Part shown: one piece after another, positions 52,596-59,814 of the stretch
Position numbering within the stretch: position 1 is the first letter of the stretch
How the letters are laid out: every line of letters starts with the position of its first letter
NCBI RefSeq assembly: GCF_900091615.1
Contig: NZ_FMIA01000002.1
Span: 558,001-622,000, forward strand
Source of the DNA: Micromonospora yangpuensis
Lineage (GTDB): Bacteria > Actinomycetota > Actinomycetes > Mycobacteriales > Micromonosporaceae
Reading direction: 5' to 3'
Length of the DNA: 64,000 nucleotides
Program-made: the position numbers and the translations under genes
Notes under the pieces: generated by a model
What the model saw: only the letters and a program-made list of their open reading frames with translations
Database searches by the model: none
Told to the model about the DNA's origin: nothing

Positions 52596-52883
52596 TCACC
52601 CGGCGGCACCGTAGCGGCGCTGGTTGCCACGGCTGGTGCAGGCCGCGACGTGGTCGGTGGGCAGCCCGCACCGCGCCCCGCCGGGCAGTCGCCGGTCACA
52701 GAAGACCCGATGATGTACGCCCTGCTCGTCCTCCCGCGACACGGTCACCTCCCCGACGTCGACCGCGCGGCTGAGCCGCACCAACACCCGAGCGGCGGTA
52801 CGGGCGAAGATCCGCGCCCGGAGCAGATCCGGTACGCCGACCGGCAGGTGGATCACCCACCGGTCCTCGGGTCCGCCGCTCAC
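52596..52883 (-). CDS. small conserved hypothetical protein coupled to DivIVA-like gene
   Basis: A 95-residue protein. GTG 52883 overlaps the stop of the DivIVA-like gene (GTGA). The sequence, WVIHLPVGVPDLLRARIFARTAARVLVRLSRAV, is followed by VTVSREDEQGVHHRVFCDRRL and PGGARCGLPTDHVAACTSRGN. Three Cys and two His residues near the C-terminus could form a small zinc site. No membrane segment. I do not recognise the family; its coupling suggests it acts with the DivIVA-like protein. Confidence 0.65.
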   Translation of the reverse strand: MSGGPEDRWVIHLPVGVPDLLRARIFARTAARVLVRLSRAVDVGEVTVSREDEQGVHHRVFCDRRLPGGARCGLPTDHVAACTSRGNQRRYGAAG

Positions 52884-53194
52884 CGGCACGCCAACTCGGG
52901 TAGGCCGGCGGCCTGGGCGGACTGCCACGAGCGCAGCGTCCGCTTGATCCGGGCGTTCTCCTCCCGGAGCGCCCCGAGCGCGGTCTGTGCCACGGTCAGC
53001 TCGTCGGCCACCAGGTGCAGGAACTCGGTCACCTCGACCGGGTCCAGCCCGTGTCGGCGTACCGTGAACCAGCGGTGCCGGACCTGCCACGGCCGTAACG
53101 GCATCCGGTGGGCCGCCGCCCGGTGGCGGCCGGGCGGTTCGGCCAGGTCGGCCGGGCTCGGCGCGGGTCGGAATCGGCGCAGCAGGGATCGCAT
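52880..53194 (-). CDS. DivIVA-domain small protein
   Basis: A 104-residue protein. After an Arg/Pro-rich start comes PLRPWQVRHRWFTVRRHGLDPVEVTEFLHLVADELTVAQTALGALREENARIKRTLRSW: a DivIVA-type N-terminal membrane-curvature domain running into a coiled coil. It is much shorter than Wag31/DivIVA, so it cannot be the main polar-growth scaffold; it may attach another protein to curved membranes. ATG 53194. A promoter with a perfect TTGACA lies about 210 bp upstream, leaving a long structured leader. Confidence 0.75.
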   Translation of the reverse strand: MRSLLRRFRPAPSPADLAEPPGRHRAAAHRMPLRPWQVRHRWFTVRRHGLDPVEVTEFLHLVADELTVAQTALGALREENARIKRTLRSWQSAQAAGLPELACR

Positions 53195-53281
53195 CGGTGC
53201 CGCCTTTCGCGGGTCGGTGGGGGTGGACCGGCCGGCGCAGCCTTCGATCGGCGGTACGCCGGCAGGGCACATCACGGGGGC

Positions 53282-53320
53282 CCGGGGCGGCCGGACCGGG
53301 GGATGGCCCGGCCGCCCCGG
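53282..53320 (-). promoter_or_regulatory. GC hairpin in the long leader of the DivIVA-like gene
   Basis: CCGGGGCGGCCGG (53282-53294) and CCGGCCGCCCCGG (53308-53320) pair perfectly over 13 bp with a 13-base loop. It lies between the candidate promoter and the start codon, so it could act as an attenuator or a stabilising leader structure. Confidence 0.6.
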
Positions 53321-53401
53321 ACCGGGGGGAGTAAAGCCGACGCGACGGGCCACCACCACGGCAAGCGCCAACCGACCGCAGGCACCCCATCACTAAAAGC
53401 A

Positions 53402-53431
53402 ACGGTACGGCTGTACGCGCAGCAGTGTCAA
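53402..53431 (-). promoter_or_regulatory. candidate sigma-70-type promoter for the DivIVA-like operon
   Basis: On the minus strand TTGACA (53431-53426), an 18-bp spacer and TACCGT (53407-53402). The -35 is a perfect consensus. It would start a leader of about 200 bases. Confidence 0.55.
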
Positions 53432-53493
53432 GAGGGCACGCAGTGTCTTCATTGGCTCCACCTATGTCACCAGTTTCAAAACCCTTAGCTGTG

Positions 53494-53522
53494 TTGATCC
53501 TGCCAACCCGCGCGTCGATACT
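53494..53522 (+). promoter_or_regulatory. candidate promoter for the short GntR gene
   Basis: TTGATC (53494-53499), a 17-bp spacer and GATACT (53517-53522), ending 33 bp before the GTG at 53555. Spacing and sequence fit the vegetative pattern well. Confidence 0.6.
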
Positions 53523-53554
53523 GGCGGTGCCAACCGACTGCAAGGGGCCCTGCT

Positions 53555-53773
53555 GTGCCTATCCCGCCGACCATGGCCGAGCTCGTCGACGATCACATCA
53601 GGCGTATCGAGGAAGGTGAGTGGTCGCCGGGCACCCAGTTGCCTGCCGCGCACGTGATGGCCGACGAGTACAACGTGTCTCTGTCGACCATCAACCGGGC
53701 GTGGGCGACGTTGCGCAAGCGCGGCGTACTGGTTGGGCGGCCTGGTCGGGGGGTTTTCGTCGCCGAGCGGTAG
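53555..53773 (+). CDS. minimal GntR-type winged-helix regulator
   Basis: A 72-residue protein, essentially only the GntR DNA-binding domain: MAELVDDHIRRIEEGEWSPGTQLPAAHVMADEYNVSLSTINRAWATLRKRGVLVGRPGRGVFVAER. GTG 53555 has an AAGGGG box. The effector-binding domain normally found behind it is missing, but the frame ends cleanly and has its own promoter, so it appears complete; such short GntR proteins are common in actinobacteria. Divergent from the DivIVA-like operon, which it may regulate. Confidence 0.88.
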   Translation: MPIPPTMAELVDDHIRRIEEGEWSPGTQLPAAHVMADEYNVSLSTINRAWATLRKRGVLVGRPGRGVFVAER

Positions 53774-53807
53774 CCGAGGGCTGCCGAGCCGGGCTCAGCA
53801 CTCAAAG

Positions 53808-53842
53808 CGTGGACGCGACCATGCGGGCTGATCGCGTCCACG
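53808..53842. terminator. bidirectional terminator hairpin
   Basis: CGTGGACGCGA (53808-53818) pairs with TCGCGTCCACG (53832-53842), 11 bp with a 13-base loop, between the ends of the converging GntR gene and the gene at 53892. Confidence 0.7.
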
Positions 53843-53891
53843 GTAGGGGTGTGTCGTCGCTGGGCGGGGAGCGGGGCTCAGGCGGGCCCGG

Positions 53892-54296
53892 TCACCGACC
53901 CGATCGGCGCTGCTGCGGCGGTACGCCGTCCTTGAAGAAGTGGTCGGCCCCGGGCCGACTGGCCGCGCTGGTCCGGCCCGGCGCGGCCGGGTCCTTCAGG
54001 TACTGGCCGGGCCAGGCACCCGTCGTCCGGGTCTGCTCCGCGAAGTCGTCGGCCGTCGGCCGCCGCGGACTCGGCTCGCTGTCGACCCCCGGTACGACGT
54101 AGAAGTAGCCCTTTCCGCCCTGGCTGGTTGAGGTCGACGGAGCCGGCGCGGTCGGGTCCGGCCCGCCGTACTGCGGTGCCCGTGCCTGGGCCGCCCACGC
54201 CTGGGCGGGGTCGAAGCTGGGCTGCGCCGGGGAGGTCGTCGGCGCTGCGGTCCGGTGCGAACCGTTGGCCCACGCGCTGACGAAAGCGTTGAGCAT
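53892..54296 (-). CDS. unknown low-complexity protein (local family member 3)
   Basis: A 134-residue protein with ATG 54296 and a GGAGAG box. It starts MLNAFVSAWANGSHRTAAPT and is mainly disordered: FDPAQAWAAQARAPQYGGPDPTAPAPS, then GGKGYFYVVPGVDSEPSPRRPTADDFAEQTRTTGAWPGQYLKDP. Only short hydrophobic bits occur. The QARAPQYG segment recalls QARATQYAPS in the protein at 54877 and QARAAGYPPS in that at 59941. No signal peptide. Function unknown. Its start lies close to a truncated methyltransferase gene on the other strand. Confidence 0.6.
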   Translation of the reverse strand: MLNAFVSAWANGSHRTAAPTTSPAQPSFDPAQAWAAQARAPQYGGPDPTAPAPSTSTSQGGKGYFYVVPGVDSEPSPRRPTADDFAEQTRTTGAWPGQYLKDPAAPGRTSAASRPGADHFFKDGVPPQQRRSGR

Positions 54297-54360
54297 CGGC
54301 TCTCCAGTCTCTCGTCGTCCGTGCCGATCCGATCGAGTCCGCCCAAGGGTCTGCTGCGGG

Positions 54361-54873
54361 GATCGATGGGTACCCACCCTGACGGCTGCCGAGGTGACGC
54401 GGTTCACTTTTCCGTCCGATCTGGACTTCAACCTGGATGCCGGCTTCGACCTGGTCACCAGCCGGCACCCGGTCGCACCCGACTGGCCGGAGATCGCCCG
54501 GATTCTGGTCGACGGCGGCACCTACCTGGCCCAGCACGTCGGGCCGGCGTCGGTCTTCGAGCTGATCGAGTGCTTCCTCGGGCCGCAGCCGACGCATCGG
54601 CGGGACCGGGACCCGGCCCAGGAGTCGGCTGCGGCCGAGGCGGCCGGGCTGCGGGTGGTGGACCTGCGCAGCGTCCGGTGCCGGATGGAGCTGTTCGACG
54701 TCGGGGCGGTCGTCTACCTGCTGCGCAAGTGCGTCTGGTGGGTGCCGGACTTCCAGGTCGAGCGGTACCGGGACACGCTCGTGCGGCTCGATGGGCACAT
54801 CCGCGAGCACGGCTGTTTCGTCGCGTACTCGACCCGTACCCTGATCGAGGCGCGGCGGGTGGTCGGGGGCTGA
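54361..54873 (+). pseudogene. C-terminal remnant of a class I SAM-dependent methyltransferase
   Basis: The frame reads TFPSDLDFNLDAGFDLVTSRHPVAPDWPEIARILVDGGTYLAQHVGPASVFELIECFLGPQP and goes on to VVYLLRKCVWWVPDFQVERYRDTLV ... STRTLIEARR. This is the second half of a known methyltransferase type, from the strand-4 segment (F-D-L-V-x-S-R-H-P) to the normal C-terminus. The first half with the glycine-rich SAM-binding motif is absent; upstream DNA belongs to the divergent gene's leader. A GTG near 54394 could still start translation of a fragment. Probably a deletion remnant. Confidence 0.75.
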
Positions 54874-54876
54874 CGG

Positions 54877-55566
54877 TTACCGGCGGGCGGGTCCCTGGGG
54901 CGTCGGTGCGCCGGGCCAGCCGAAGAACTGTTGACCGTAGGGGCCCTGAGGGGCCATGGGTGGCGGCGGCTGGTGTGGGTTCGACGGCGCGTACTGCGTT
55001 GCCCGGGCCTGCGCGACCCCGGCCAACGCGGTCTGGTCTTGGGCGACCGGTCCGGCTGACCACGACGACTGTGCGGGCGGCGCGGTCAGCTCCTGAATCT
55101 TGCCACTGACGACGGAGTTCACACCATTTTGGAGTGTTTGGATCTCCTGTTCGCAGCTCTTCGTCTCGTCGGTGCTGCCGAGGATTCTAGCCTGCTTGGC
55201 GCGTTCGATCTGGGGCGGCTCACCGGGGAGGTTCGGCATGGGCCAGTGACCGCCGAGCAGGTAACTTCCCTGCATCCCCGTCTCCGCATCGCGGAAGACG
55301 ATGTGGGTGCTGTTGCTCAGCGTCTCACGGCCCGGTTCGGAGTAGTAGTTGCCCTTCCCTTTGTCGATCGCATCCATGGCCTTCGCTCGCACCGATTGGT
55401 TATGTCCCACGACGCTTTCGAGATAGGTCAGCTGCTCAAGCGCGTATGCCGCATCGTTGGCGATGGGCGCTTGCTGGTCGCGGCTGAGCTGCTCGAAGTT
55501 CGCTCGAATTTCCGGATCCAGGCGGTGCCGCAGCTGTTCGATCGCTTGGTCTGTGGTCAGGGGCAT
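54877..55566 (-). CDS. unknown protein with Pro/Gln-rich tail (local family member 4)
   Basis: A 229-residue protein with ATG 55566 and a GGAG box. Residues 1-60 (TTDQAIEQLRHRLDPEIRANFEQLSRDQQAPIANDAAYALEQLTYLE) are helical. Residues about 60-165 form a small mixed domain (DKGKGNYYSEPGRE, THIVFRDAETGMQGSYLLGG, IERAKQARILGSTDET). Then comes a Pro/Gln/Ala tail (QARATQYAPSNPHQPPPPM). The protein at 59941-60408 matches residues from about 58 to the tail. It lies 61 bp behind the six-gene operon and may be its last member. Function unknown. Confidence 0.72.
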   Translation of the reverse strand: MPLTTDQAIEQLRHRLDPEIRANFEQLSRDQQAPIANDAAYALEQLTYLESVVGHNQSVRAKAMDAIDKGKGNYYSEPGRETLSNSTHIVFRDAETGMQGSYLLGGHWPMPNLPGEPPQIERAKQARILGSTDETKSCEQEIQTLQNGVNSVVSGKIQELTAPPAQSSWSAGPVAQDQTALAGVAQARATQYAPSNPHQPPPPMAPQGPYGQQFFGWPGAPTPQGPARR

Positions 55567-55627
55567 GGCGGTTACTCCGTTCGGTCGTCGCGCTCCGCTG
55601 CCTTGACGGCTGGCGGCCCCGGCTGGT

Positions 55628-56320
55628 TCAACCCGGACGCTTCTGAAAGGCGAGGATCCGGTGCCCGGCGATGTCTGGTACGTCCCTTTCGCCGACTACC
55701 TTCCAGCCCGTGCGCTCCACTGACTCCCGTGACCGCACGCCGCCCGGCCCGTACGTGTTGACGACGAGGTGGCCGCCCCCTCTGGTAATGCGGTGCAGTT
55801 CCTCGAAGGCGCGTACCGGCAGCGTGAAGTGCAGGACGAAACAGGCAACTGTGAGGTCCATCCGGGAGTTCCCGATGGGAATGTCACCGTCGGTGGAGAT
55901 CTGGAACACCCGTCCCTTCGGCCTGGACCGGCGCAGCGAAGCGAAGCTTATGTCGCACCCGAGCACGTGGGCGTTCGGCAATCTGGTGGCAAGTGTCCGG
56001 GAGAACCTGCCGTCACCGGTTCCGAAGTCCAGCACGACCGGCCCTGCGTCGGCGGCCGCGATCCTCTCCGCCGCCGCCTCGCGGAGCTGGTGGGCCACCT
56101 TCGCGTAGATCGTCTCGTCGATCAGTTCGTCCATGAACTCAAGACGCAGTTCACACAGCTCGGCAACCATCGAAGGATCGAGATCGTGCACCGGTAGCGG
56201 GCTGTACAGGCGATCCATGAACCGGAACCACGGCCGGCCGTCGATCATCAGTTGTCGCGGTCCTCGGGGTTGGCCAGGTGCCAGGAGCAGGAAGGAGCCG
56301 TGCCGGGTGAGGTCAAACAT
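55628..56320 (-). CDS. class I SAM-dependent methyltransferase, last gene of the six-gene operon
   Basis: A 230-residue enzyme. Motif I is VVLDFGTGDGRFSRTLA (residues about 95-111), motif II includes HVLGCDISFASLRRS, motif post-III/IV MDLTVACFVLHFTLPVRAFEELHRITRGGGHLVVNTYGPGG. The N-terminal 90 residues are family-specific and include the Trp/Phe-rich DGRPWFRFMDRLYSPL, possibly for substrate recognition. ATG 56320 lies eight bases within the HD gene. Substrate is unknown; in the operon context a nucleotide or RNA terminus is possible. Confidence 0.88.
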   Translation of the reverse strand: MFDLTRHGSFLLLAPGQPRGPRQLMIDGRPWFRFMDRLYSPLPVHDLDPSMVAELCELRLEFMDELIDETIYAKVAHQLREAAAERIAAADAGPVVLDFGTGDGRFSRTLATRLPNAHVLGCDISFASLRRSRPKGRVFQISTDGDIPIGNSRMDLTVACFVLHFTLPVRAFEELHRITRGGGHLVVNTYGPGGVRSRESVERTGWKVVGERDVPDIAGHRILAFQKRPG

Positions 56321-57023
56321 CGCTCCAGGAACCTATTCTCACGCCCCGGTCGAGCTGCCACCGCACTTCCTCGGCGATGCTGTCGGCGAGGAGCGGGTGT
56401 CGGCGCTCGGCGAGCGGAACATGAAACTGTACGGCCTGCCAGAGCCAGCGGGGAATCTTCCGGTAGGCCTGGTGTCGGTCGTCGACGAACCGACACGAGA
56501 TCAGATTGTCCAACACATCGACCAGATGGACCAGCAGGGTGATCCCGCCCTCGGCGGAGACCCGCTGCCACTTCTCCTGCTTCCGCTGCGAGCGGGCCGT
56601 TGACGACTCGCCGACAGTGGCCGGAGCGGAGAGCAGCACGACCGACCGGGCGACCTGCCCACCGTAGTCGCGGGCCAGCTCGGCAGCGGTGACGCCGCAG
56701 TCCTCGACGACGTCGTGCAGCAGCGAGATGAGGACCGTCTCCACCGGGCCGGCCGGGCGGTAGGCGAGACTCAGCAGGGCGACGCGTCGGGGATGGACGA
56801 TGTACGGCGACCCGTCCCCCCTGGTCTGGCCGCGGTGCCACGTCTCGGCCTGGCGGTCGCAGCGCAGCACGGTCTGGGCCCCGGTTGGCTCGTACGACGC
56901 GTCCTGTGTCGCCTGGGCGAGCAGGTTCCGGTAGGACTCCGCAGGCTCGATGGATTCGCGGAGTCGCGTCACGGTCCGCCCGAAAGCAGGCGCGTCAGAG
57001 GTGGATGGACTTGAGGACTTCAA
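56313..57023 (-). CDS. HD-domain hydrolase of the RelA/SpoT-MESH1 type
   Basis: A 236-residue protein. The (p)ppGpp-hydrolase signature is complete: His63 in TWHRGQTRGDGSPYIVHPRRV, His77-Pro, HDVVED at 103-108, and Asp169/Asn173 in LVHLVDVLDNL, spaced as in SpoT and MESH1. No synthetase or regulatory domain follows. It may hydrolyse ppGpp-like, ppApp-like or another pyrophosphorylated nucleotide; metal dependence (Mn2+) is expected. The start is TTG 57023 with AAGGGG upstream, 29 bases inside the 2H gene; GTG 56972 is an alternative. It is the fifth gene of the operon. Confidence 0.87.
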   Translation of the reverse strand: MKSSSPSTSDAPAFGRTVTRLRESIEPAESYRNLLAQATQDASYEPTGAQTVLRCDRQAETWHRGQTRGDGSPYIVHPRRVALLSLAYRPAGPVETVLISLLHDVVEDCGVTAAELARDYGGQVARSVVLLSAPATVGESSTARSQRKQEKWQRVSAEGGITLLVHLVDVLDNLISCRFVDDRHQAYRKIPRWLWQAVQFHVPLAERRHPLLADSIAEEVRWQLDRGVRIGSWSDV

Positions 57024-57543
57024 GCTTTATCCCCTTCGGTCCGCTTCTGGCGATGTCGATCGTGCTGACGGTGGCTGGCGGAATCGGGGGAGCGGTGTTG
57101 ATTATCCCGTCCAACTGCGCCCCGGACTGCTCCGTGCACGAGATGGTGAGGTGCGGGGTGGCGCTGGTGCGGGACGGTTCCGCGTAGATGTCCACCAACC
57201 GCGACTGGATCAGTGACCGCCAGTTGGCCGCCCGGTCGGGGAGCACCACGTCGAGGAGGATGTAGCGGCCGGTCTCCGTTTCACGGTAGGCGGGACCAAA
57301 CGTCATGTCGAATGGCCCGCCGAGTTCGGTCAGCAGGCTGCGGGTCGCTTCCTCGACAGCGGCCACCCTGCTGCTCGGCAACAGTCCCATCGCCACCGTC
57401 ACGTGCGGTTCGGAGTTGCCGGCTGCTCCCAGCCGCACCTGTACCGGCACCTCGGCCGCCACCGCGTCACTGAGCCGTACGCAGGTGGAGCGGGCCGAAC
57501 CCCCCACCGGAAAGCTGACACCTACCTTGATCAGGTCGGTCAC
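56995..57543 (-). CDS. 2H phosphoesterase (2'-5' RNA ligase-like)
   Basis: A 182-residue protein with the two catalytic His-x-Thr motifs of the 2H superfamily: PHVTVAM (His47) and PHLTISC (His131), in mirror-image halves. 2H enzymes open 2',3'-cyclic phosphates, cleave 2'-5' links, or process ADP-ribose 1'',2''-cyclic phosphate. No membrane segment. GTG 57543 overlaps the stop of the nucleotidyltransferase gene by four bases. Company with a kinase, a nucleotidyltransferase and a methyltransferase suggests RNA-end or small-nucleotide processing. Confidence 0.87.
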   Translation of the reverse strand: MTDLIKVGVSFPVGGSARSTCVRLSDAVAAEVPVQVRLGAAGNSEPHVTVAMGLLPSSRVAAVEEATRSLLTELGGPFDMTFGPAYRETETGRYILLDVVLPDRAANWRSLIQSRLVDIYAEPSRTSATPHLTISCTEQSGAQLDGIINTAPPIPPATVSTIDIARSGPKGIKLEVLKSIHL

Positions 57544-58022
57544 GCCTGCTTCCTCCTTATGTCCTCGATGATGTCGCTGGTGGACCGTTCCTGGGGTCGC
57601 GGTAGCTGCATGAGCCTGATCTCCAGTCGCCGCAGTTCCGCGATGTCAGCTGTCGAGAAGTACTCGAAGTGGGTCGCGCAGAAGCAGGAGGGGCGAACCG
57701 CGAGGATGGTCGAGCACGGGTTCGTGTCGTCGTAGGGGACAATGTAGTCGATCATTGTGAGGCTCGACAGGATGCCGACCCGTTCACGAAAGGTCAGAAT
57801 CGGTCGACCCGGACCCTTGCGTCGCCTGACCGATGTGTCGGTGGCAAGCGCCACCACCAGGGAGTCTCCGTGTTCCCGGGCCATCCAGAGAGATTCCACG
57901 TGACCGAGGTGGGTGAGGTCGTAGACACCCTTGGCCATCGAGATCCGCCCGAGCCGGTTCCGGATCTCGGTGCTCTGCAGATGAGGCAGGTCGACCAGTC
58001 GTGACCTGGGTGACCGGTTCAC
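57540..58022 (-). CDS. HxGH-type nucleotidyltransferase (cytidylyl/adenylyltransferase fold)
   Basis: A 160-residue protein. KGVYDLTHLGHVESLWMAREHGDSLVVALATD has the HxGH motif (His38, His41) of the RfaE/TagD/CoaD superfamily, with the second conserved block RRRKGPGRPILTFRERVGILSSLTMIDYIVPYD and the closing motif STSDIIEDI. It is a distant relative of the adenylyltransferase half of HldE in this window. It should transfer a nucleotidyl group from ATP or CTP to a phosphorylated substrate. Four-base overlaps join it to the kinase before and the 2H gene after it. Confidence 0.87.
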   Translation of the reverse strand: MNRSPRSRLVDLPHLQSTEIRNRLGRISMAKGVYDLTHLGHVESLWMAREHGDSLVVALATDTSVRRRKGPGRPILTFRERVGILSSLTMIDYIVPYDDTNPCSTILAVRPSCFCATHFEYFSTADIAELRRLEIRLMQLPRPQERSTSDIIEDIRRKQA

Positions 58023-58696
58023 GGGGCTGATCCTGGAGTTGGTCCGGCGGTCAGGTCGGGGAACTCCCCGATTATGTGGCGGAGCACGGTGTGTGCGGTG
58101 TCCACCACCCGGCCGTTCAGTTCGGCGGTGTCCACCAGGACGACCTTGCTGGCCATGCCGATATCGGCTCGCGTATCGGCGACCGCCCGCGCGGAGAACT
58201 CAAGCTCGTGCAGGAAGGATCTGTTCATAACTCGGCCGGCACCGGTCGAGAGCTTGTTTCTGGTCTCCCGGTCGAGGCTCAACTCGGGAGTGGTGACGAA
58301 GATGAAGCAGAGGTCCGGGCGCGGGACATCAGTGCAGCCGAGCAGCGCGGTGACAAGCGCTTGATGGGAGTCTGAGACCCGGCCCATGCGAGTAAGTGCA
58401 TCGGTGAAGATGAATCGGTCGACCGGTCCCCGGTCCATCAGGTGAATCTGGGGAGACCTTCTGCGGCTGTTCCCCTCCAGCAGGTACTGGACCGCCTGGC
58501 AGGCGAGGTAGACGTTCAGGGCGCCAAGATCCTCCTTGCCGACCGGAGCGTAGCGTCCGCCGCCGTGGAACTCCGCGATGTCCGCGCCGGACCGGCGCAG
58601 ATAGTGGCTGATGACGTCCACGATCGTCGTCTTGCCGCTTTTCGGCATGCCGGCGAACTCGATGTAGGTGTTCCCCGCACGGATAGCCTGGGACAT
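58019..58696 (-). CDS. P-loop kinase, thymidylate/deoxynucleoside-kinase-like
   Basis: A 225-residue protein. Walker A is FAGMPKSGKTTIV (residues 14-26), and LMDRGPVDRFIFTDAL (87-102) resembles the Asp-Arg substrate motif of dTMP and deoxynucleoside kinases. LCFIFVTTPELSLDRETRNK looks like Walker B plus the LID arginine region. It is not the housekeeping Tmk, which is at 16457. It should phosphorylate a nucleoside, nucleotide or RNA 5' end. ATG 58696 is the last base of the TPR stop region (ATGA). Second gene of the operon. Confidence 0.85.
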   Translation of the reverse strand: MSQAIRAGNTYIEFAGMPKSGKTTIVDVISHYLRRSGADIAEFHGGGRYAPVGKEDLGALNVYLACQAVQYLLEGNSRRRSPQIHLMDRGPVDRFIFTDALTRMGRVSDSHQALVTALLGCTDVPRPDLCFIFVTTPELSLDRETRNKLSTGAGRVMNRSFLHELEFSARAVADTRADIGMASKVVLVDTAELNGRVVDTAHTVLRHIIGEFPDLTAGPTPGSAP

Positions 58697-59814
58697 CAGT
58701 TTCCTTCCCTGAGCACTCGTTTTCGAGCGGACACGACGTCGGCCTCGGGAAAAGCCTGAAGAGACGCTTCGGCATCCAGGTCGATGCCTTTTGCCGCGAG
58801 GTAGAAGGTCATGTGGCCGAGGACCGCCTGCCGGTCCCGCGCCTCGTGGCACGCCACGGCGAGAAGTGCCACGATCTTGTTTGCCGCGTCCTCCTGCTCC
58901 GGAGTGTCGAGGCTGCGGCGATACGTCCACTCGATGGTCATGCACCAGATTTCCTTGATCCTTCTGGCACTCCTGAGCGTCTCGGCGTCGGCGTGGGCGT
59001 CGCGCAGCACGGGAATCGCGGCCCGGTCGTCCTGGAGCTTGGTGAGGATGAGGGCCTGATAGAACTTTCCGAACGGCTCTCGCGGGGCAACCCTCGTCGC
59101 CTCCCCGAAGGCCGACAGCGCGTCCTCGTACCGTTCGCTGTCTCTGAGTAGCAGCCCCAGGTAGTTCCAGTTGTCGCTGGACTTCGGATCGAGGTCGACT
59201 GCCCGCTCGGCAAAGTCGATGGCCTCGGTCAGGTTGACGTAGCGACGACAGGTGGAGAGCGCCCGCCAGGCGTCCGCGTTCAGGGGATCCCGGGTCGTCG
59301 CCGCACGCAGCACGCGTTCGGCACGGCTGTTGAAGCCCTTGTTCACCAGGGCCCGCGCGAAACGGACCTGAATCCGCGGATTGTCGGGTTGAAGCTCCAG
59401 CGCCTGCTGGTAGGAGGAGATCGCTCGATCGTAGTCCGCTTTCGCGTACGCCACCTGTCCCTCGTGGAACAGATGTGCGGTCATCACGAGCGCCTCAAGG
59501 TCGACGTGGAGGCTCTTGAGCTTGCCCTCGATCTCGTCACGGGTCTCCTGGGCCGCGGCCAGGGCCCTACTCAACTCGCGTTGCCGTCGCCTGATCGTCG
59601 CCATCTCCCGCAGGCCCAGGAACGCCAGCAGGGCGAGGAAGAGGGTCAGCACCGTGACGACACCGACGCTGATCTGAAGGGCCAGGTTGGCGGTGTCGAG
59701 ATAGGTCCCGGGGTCCAGTGCGGGGGGTGGTGCGTCCCCACCGGGCGGCGCAGTCCCGGGTGGCGGCAGGCTGATCAGGGGAGAAAGCGGTGTGCGGCCG
59801 GATCCGAGCGGCAC
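58696..59814 (-). CDS. membrane-anchored coiled-coil TPR protein, first gene of the operon
   Basis: A 372-residue protein. GTG 59814 follows a strong AAGGAGA box; an upstream GTG at 59877 has none. After a Pro-rich outer segment, one membrane helix (residues about 45-68, LALQISVGVVTVLTLFLALLAFLGL), a charged coiled coil (69-110) and at least four TPR repeats follow (ADYDRAISSYQQALELQPDN; LTEAIDFAERAVDLDPKSSDNWNYLGLLL; YEDALSAFGEATRVAPRE). TPRs bind protein partners, so it may gather the operon's enzymes at the membrane. No catalytic motif. Confidence 0.88.
   Translation of the reverse strand: MPLGSGRTPLSPLISLPPPGTAPPGGDAPPPALDPGTYLDTANLALQISVGVVTVLTLFLALLAFLGLREMATIRRRQRELSRALAAAQETRDEIEGKLKSLHVDLEALVMTAHLFHEGQVAYAKADYDRAISSYQQALELQPDNPRIQVRFARALVNKGFNSRAERVLRAATTRDPLNADAWRALSTCRRYVNLTEAIDFAERAVDLDPKSSDNWNYLGLLLRDSERYEDALSAFGEATRVAPREPFGKFYQALILTKLQDDRAAIPVLRDAHADAETLRSARRIKEIWCMTIEWTYRRSLDTPEQEDAANKIVALLAVACHEARDRQAVLGHMTFYLAAKGIDLDAEASLQAFPEADVVSARKRVLREGN

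Noticed and set aside
53555..53773. Short GntR gene as a truncated pseudogene
   Set aside because: It has its own promoter, ribosome binding site and clean ends, and 70-80-residue GntR proteins are common in actinobacteria.
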